Assembly (NCBI GenBank): GCA_023441125.1 | Contig: JAEZQV010000175.1 | Coordinates: forward strand, 1-16,848 | Direction of reading: 5' to 3' | From: Bacillota bacterium | GTDB taxonomy: Bacteria > Bacillota_C > Negativicutes > Sporomusales > Sporomusaceae | Length of the DNA stretch: 16,848 bases | Position numbers and translations under genes: made by a program | The notes under the pieces: generated by a model | Told to the model about the DNA's origin: nothing | Databases searched by the model: none | Seen by the model: the letters and a program-made list of their open reading frames with translations, nothing else | Part shown: one piece after another, positions 14,539 through 16,848 of the stretch | Layout: every line of letters begins with the position of its first letter | Numbering within the stretch: position 1 is the stretch's first letter

Positions 14539-16119
14539 ATGGACGATCTACACCGTCAGAACAACTATCTTACAGCCCTGCATGACACGGCGCTGGCGCT
14601 TATGAATAGTCTCGATAGTAAAGAATTGCTGGCAAGTATGGTGGTAAAAGCCGGCGAGCTTGTTGGCACGCAACACGGCTTTATTGCCCTGGCTGACGAT
14701 GCTACCGGTAAGTTTATGCTGAAAGTGGCCAGCGGTTTTTATGACCGTCACAAAGGGATGGCCTTTATTCCCGGGCTGGGTGCGGCCGGGCGGGTGATTG
14801 AAAGCGGCGAGACCTGTATTATCAATGATTATGCAGCCTGGCCCCGGCGTTATCCGGTAGCGGAATATGGCTGCCTGAATGCCGTCATCTGTATGCCGCT
14901 CAAGGCGCAGGGGCAGCTTGCCGGGATCATCGGCCTGGCGTATCTGGAAACCAAGAATTTTGGTCAGGAAGAGGTGACGGTGCTCAGCCGGTTTGCCGAT
15001 CTGGCTTCCATTGCCCTGATTAATGCCAAGCTGTACACCGCCCTACAGCAGGAATTGGCCGAACGTAAGCAATTTGAAAAGAAACTGGAATATATCAGTT
15101 ATCACGACGCGCTCACCGGGCTATACAACAGAGCACTGTTTAAGCGGGAGATGTCCCGGCTGGAAGCGGCTGCCCCCAAGCCGGTAGGCATTGTATTGTG
15201 TGATGTTGACGGGCTAAAACTGATTAATGACACCTTGGGGCATGAGCAGGGGGACAGCTTGCTCAATGCGGCCGCCGATATTATAAAAACCCATGTGCGG
15301 TCTGATGACATTGTCGCCCGTATTGGCGGCGATGAATTCGCTATTTTGCTGCCAGAGGCCGACTGCTGGCTGCTGGAGGATGTATGTCTCAGGATACGCG
15401 GCGCGGTTGATGCTTATAACGCCAGCCACCTGGAGCTGCCGCTGAGCATGTCCATCGGCTTTGCGGCCGGCGGCAATGACAAGGGTGAACTGGTCAACAT
15501 GAAGGAATTGTTCCGGGAAGCCGACGATAACATGTACCGGGAAAAGCTGCACCGCAGCCGCAACAGCCGCAGCGCTATTGTCAAGGCGTTGCTCAAGGCG
15601 CTGGAAGCACGCGATTTTATTACCGAAGGACATGGCGACAGAATGCAGTTGCAGGCCGCCCGGCTAGCAGCCATGCTGACGCTGTCCGAGCGTCGGACCG
15701 ACGATATTAGGCTGCTGGCGCAGTTTCATGATATCGGCAAGGTGGGGATTTCCGACCGGATTCTGTTTAAGCCGGGCCAGCTCACGCTGAAAGAACAGGC
15801 TGAAATGCAGCGCCATGCTGACATTGGCTACCGGATAGCCCAATCAATCTCCGATCTTATCCCGATTGCCGATTTTATTCTCAAACACCATGAATGGTGG
15901 AACGGGAACGGGTATCCGATCGGCCTGACCGGGGAGGAGATTCCGCTGGAATGCCGGATTATTACTATTGTTGATGCTTATGACGCGATGACCAGTGACC
16001 GGCCGTACCGCAAGGCGATGTCGGCTGCGGAGGCTGTCGCCGAGCTTAAACGGCGGTCCGGCAGTCAGTTTGATCCCCGGCTTGTTGCCTTATTTTGTGA
16101 CTTGATAACCAAAGGCTAG
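14539..16119 (+). CDS. GAF-GGDEF-HD-GYP cyclic-di-GMP signalling protein
   Basis: A 526-residue soluble protein with an N-terminal GAF sensor domain (about 15-165), a short linker helix (165-185), a GGDEF diguanylate cyclase (185-340) and a C-terminal HD-GYP phosphodiesterase (345-525). GGDEF is canonical at 263-267, and an RxxD inhibitory site (RSDD, 254-257) precedes it at the correct distance. HD-GYP residues are present: HDIGK (397-401), His426, HHE (450-452), GNGYP (456-460) and Asp479 in VDAYDAM. Both opposing activities therefore look intact. The GAF domain presumably sets the balance by binding a ligand or a partner. No membrane segment is seen. The ATG at 14539 follows AGGGATGAG. The stop is 12 bases before addB, so the two are probably co-transcribed. 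Confidence 0.94.
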   Translation: MDDLHRQNNYLTALHDTALALMNSLDSKELLASMVVKAGELVGTQHGFIALADDATGKFMLKVASGFYDRHKGMAFIPGLGAAGRVIESGETCIINDYAAWPRRYPVAEYGCLNAVICMPLKAQGQLAGIIGLAYLETKNFGQEEVTVLSRFADLASIALINAKLYTALQQELAERKQFEKKLEYISYHDALTGLYNRALFKREMSRLEAAAPKPVGIVLCDVDGLKLINDTLGHEQGDSLLNAAADIIKTHVRSDDIVARIGGDEFAILLPEADCWLLEDVCLRIRGAVDAYNASHLELPLSMSIGFAAGGNDKGELVNMKELFREADDNMYREKLHRSRNSRSAIVKALLKALEARDFITEGHGDRMQLQAARLAAMLTLSERRTDDIRLLAQFHDIGKVGISDRILFKPGQLTLKEQAEMQRHADIGYRIAQSISDLIPIADFILKHHEWWNGNGYPIGLTGEEIPLECRIITIVDAYDAMTSDRPYRKAMSAAEAVAELKRRSGSQFDPRLVALFCDLITKG

Positions 16120-16131
16120 AGGAGCGGAGCT

Positions 16132-16848
16132 ATGAGACTTAACGTACTACTGGGCCGGGCCGGCTACGGCAAAACCTGGCAGTGTTTCAACGAGATATTG
16201 GAACGGCTGGCCGAATCGCCTGACGGCCGGCCGCTTATTTTTATCGTTCCGGAGCAGGTTACTTATGAGATCGAGCGGGCGTTAGCCGCCGCGTGTCCGG
16301 CCGGCGGTTTCGTGCGGGCCCATGTACTGGGATTTCGCCGGCTGGCGCACCGGGTGCTGAATGAAACCGGTGGGGCCGTCAGGCCCCATATTTCCGAACT
16401 GGGCAAACGCATGGTCTTCAGCCGGCTGTTGATGGAACACAAGGGGAAGCTCAGCCTGTTAGCCCGGGCGGCGTCGGAGAAGAAGTTCGCCGCCACGGTT
16501 GAGGGGCTGGTTAAAGAGTTTAAGGCCTACGGGATTGGGCCGGCCATGCTGACGGCTATGGCCGGCAGGGAAGAATGCCAGGGCAACCAGGCCCTGGCCG
16601 GAAAAATACATGACTTGGCGCTTCTCTACCAGGGGTTTGAGGATTTTCTGGCCGGGCGGTATATTGATCCGGAGGATTATCTGGCCTTGCTGGCGGCAAA
16701 GATTCCCGAGGCCGGCTTAATCCGGCAGGCTGAAGTGTGGGTGGACGGCTTTAGCTGGTTTACGCCGCAGGAATATGCCGTACTGGCTGCTGTTTTGCAA
16801 ACGGCGGCGAAGGTAACTGTCACCCTTTGCCTCGACAATCCCGATAAT
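16132..16848 (+). CDS. addB: ATP-dependent helicase/deoxyribonuclease subunit B, N-terminal part (runs off the right edge)
   Basis: AddB pairs with AddA to resect double-strand breaks and load RecA in Firmicutes, replacing RecBCD. The visible 239 residues start MRLNVLLGRAGYGKT, the AddB N-terminus with a Walker A motif (GRAGYGKT, residues 8-15). FIVPEQVTYEIERAL, VLGFRRLAHRVL and a later VDGFSWFTPQE segment are also typical. The inactive-helicase core and the C-terminal nuclease with its iron-sulfur cysteines lie outside the window, so the end is a window cut. AGAGGAG overlapping the upstream stop codon serves as ribosome binding site. addA would be expected downstream. Confidence 0.93.
   Translation, partial: MRLNVLLGRAGYGKTWQCFNEILERLAESPDGRPLIFIVPEQVTYEIERALAAACPAGGFVRAHVLGFRRLAHRVLNETGGAVRPHISELGKRMVFSRLLMEHKGKLSLLARAASEKKFAATVEGLVKEFKAYGIGPAMLTAMAGREECQGNQALAGKIHDLALLYQGFEDFLAGRYIDPEDYLALLAAKIPEAGLIRQAEVWVDGFSWFTPQEYAVLAAVLQTAAKVTVTLCLDNPDN

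Noticed and set aside
1..16848. CRISPR array, insertion sequence, prophage or toxin-antitoxin and defence modules
   Set aside because: No regularly spaced repeats, transposase, integrase or recognisable defence genes were seen. Gene content and base composition look uniform across the window.

Overview
The window looks like a chromosomal segment from a diderm Firmicute, most likely a Negativicutes member of the Sporomusa/Pelosinus type. This is an inference. The support is the mix of Firmicutes features (AddB-type recombination helicase/nuclease, strong AGGAGG-like ribosome binding sites, a candidate CtsR box near clpB, a YkuE-like phosphoesterase) with an AcrB-like RND efflux pump, which implies an outer membrane. 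GC content is moderate, roughly mid-50s by eye. I see no rRNA, tRNA, CRISPR array, insertion sequence or phage gene.

Layout. Positions 1-1789 (minus) hold the N-terminal two thirds of the disaggregase ClpB, cut by the left edge. A 306-base divergent spacer follows, with a direct repeat resembling a CtsR operator. Positions 2096-4000 (plus) encode a membrane-anchored PAS-GGDEF-EAL protein. After a spacer ending in a perfect 12-bp hairpin comes thiD (4250-5059, plus). It converges, two bases apart, on a gene for an unrecognised protein with eight cysteines (5062-5628, minus). Positions 5896-10121 (plus) are a two-gene RND efflux operon, adaptor then pump, whose reading frames overlap by one base and which ends at a good terminator. 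No outer-membrane channel gene is present. Then follow a membrane-bound Tat-motif metallophosphoesterase (10285-11511), a Mug-type mismatch uracil-DNA glycosylase (11628-12140), an orphan amino-acid-binding lipoprotein with a clear promoter and terminator (12382-13158), and an iron-type alcohol dehydrogenase whose probable promoter contains a perfect palindrome (13292-14434). A GAF-GGDEF-HD-GYP protein (14539-16119) follows. Twelve bases after it begins addB, cut by the right edge (16132-16848).

The window is mostly ordinary housekeeping and accessory genes, and I found no coherent undescribed multi-gene system. The most notable points are two bifunctional cyclic-di-GMP proteins of different architecture (one with EAL and no I-site, one with HD-GYP and an I-site), the cysteine-rich unknown protein, and several inverted repeats in promoter regions that look like operators or RNA structures for regulators not encoded here.
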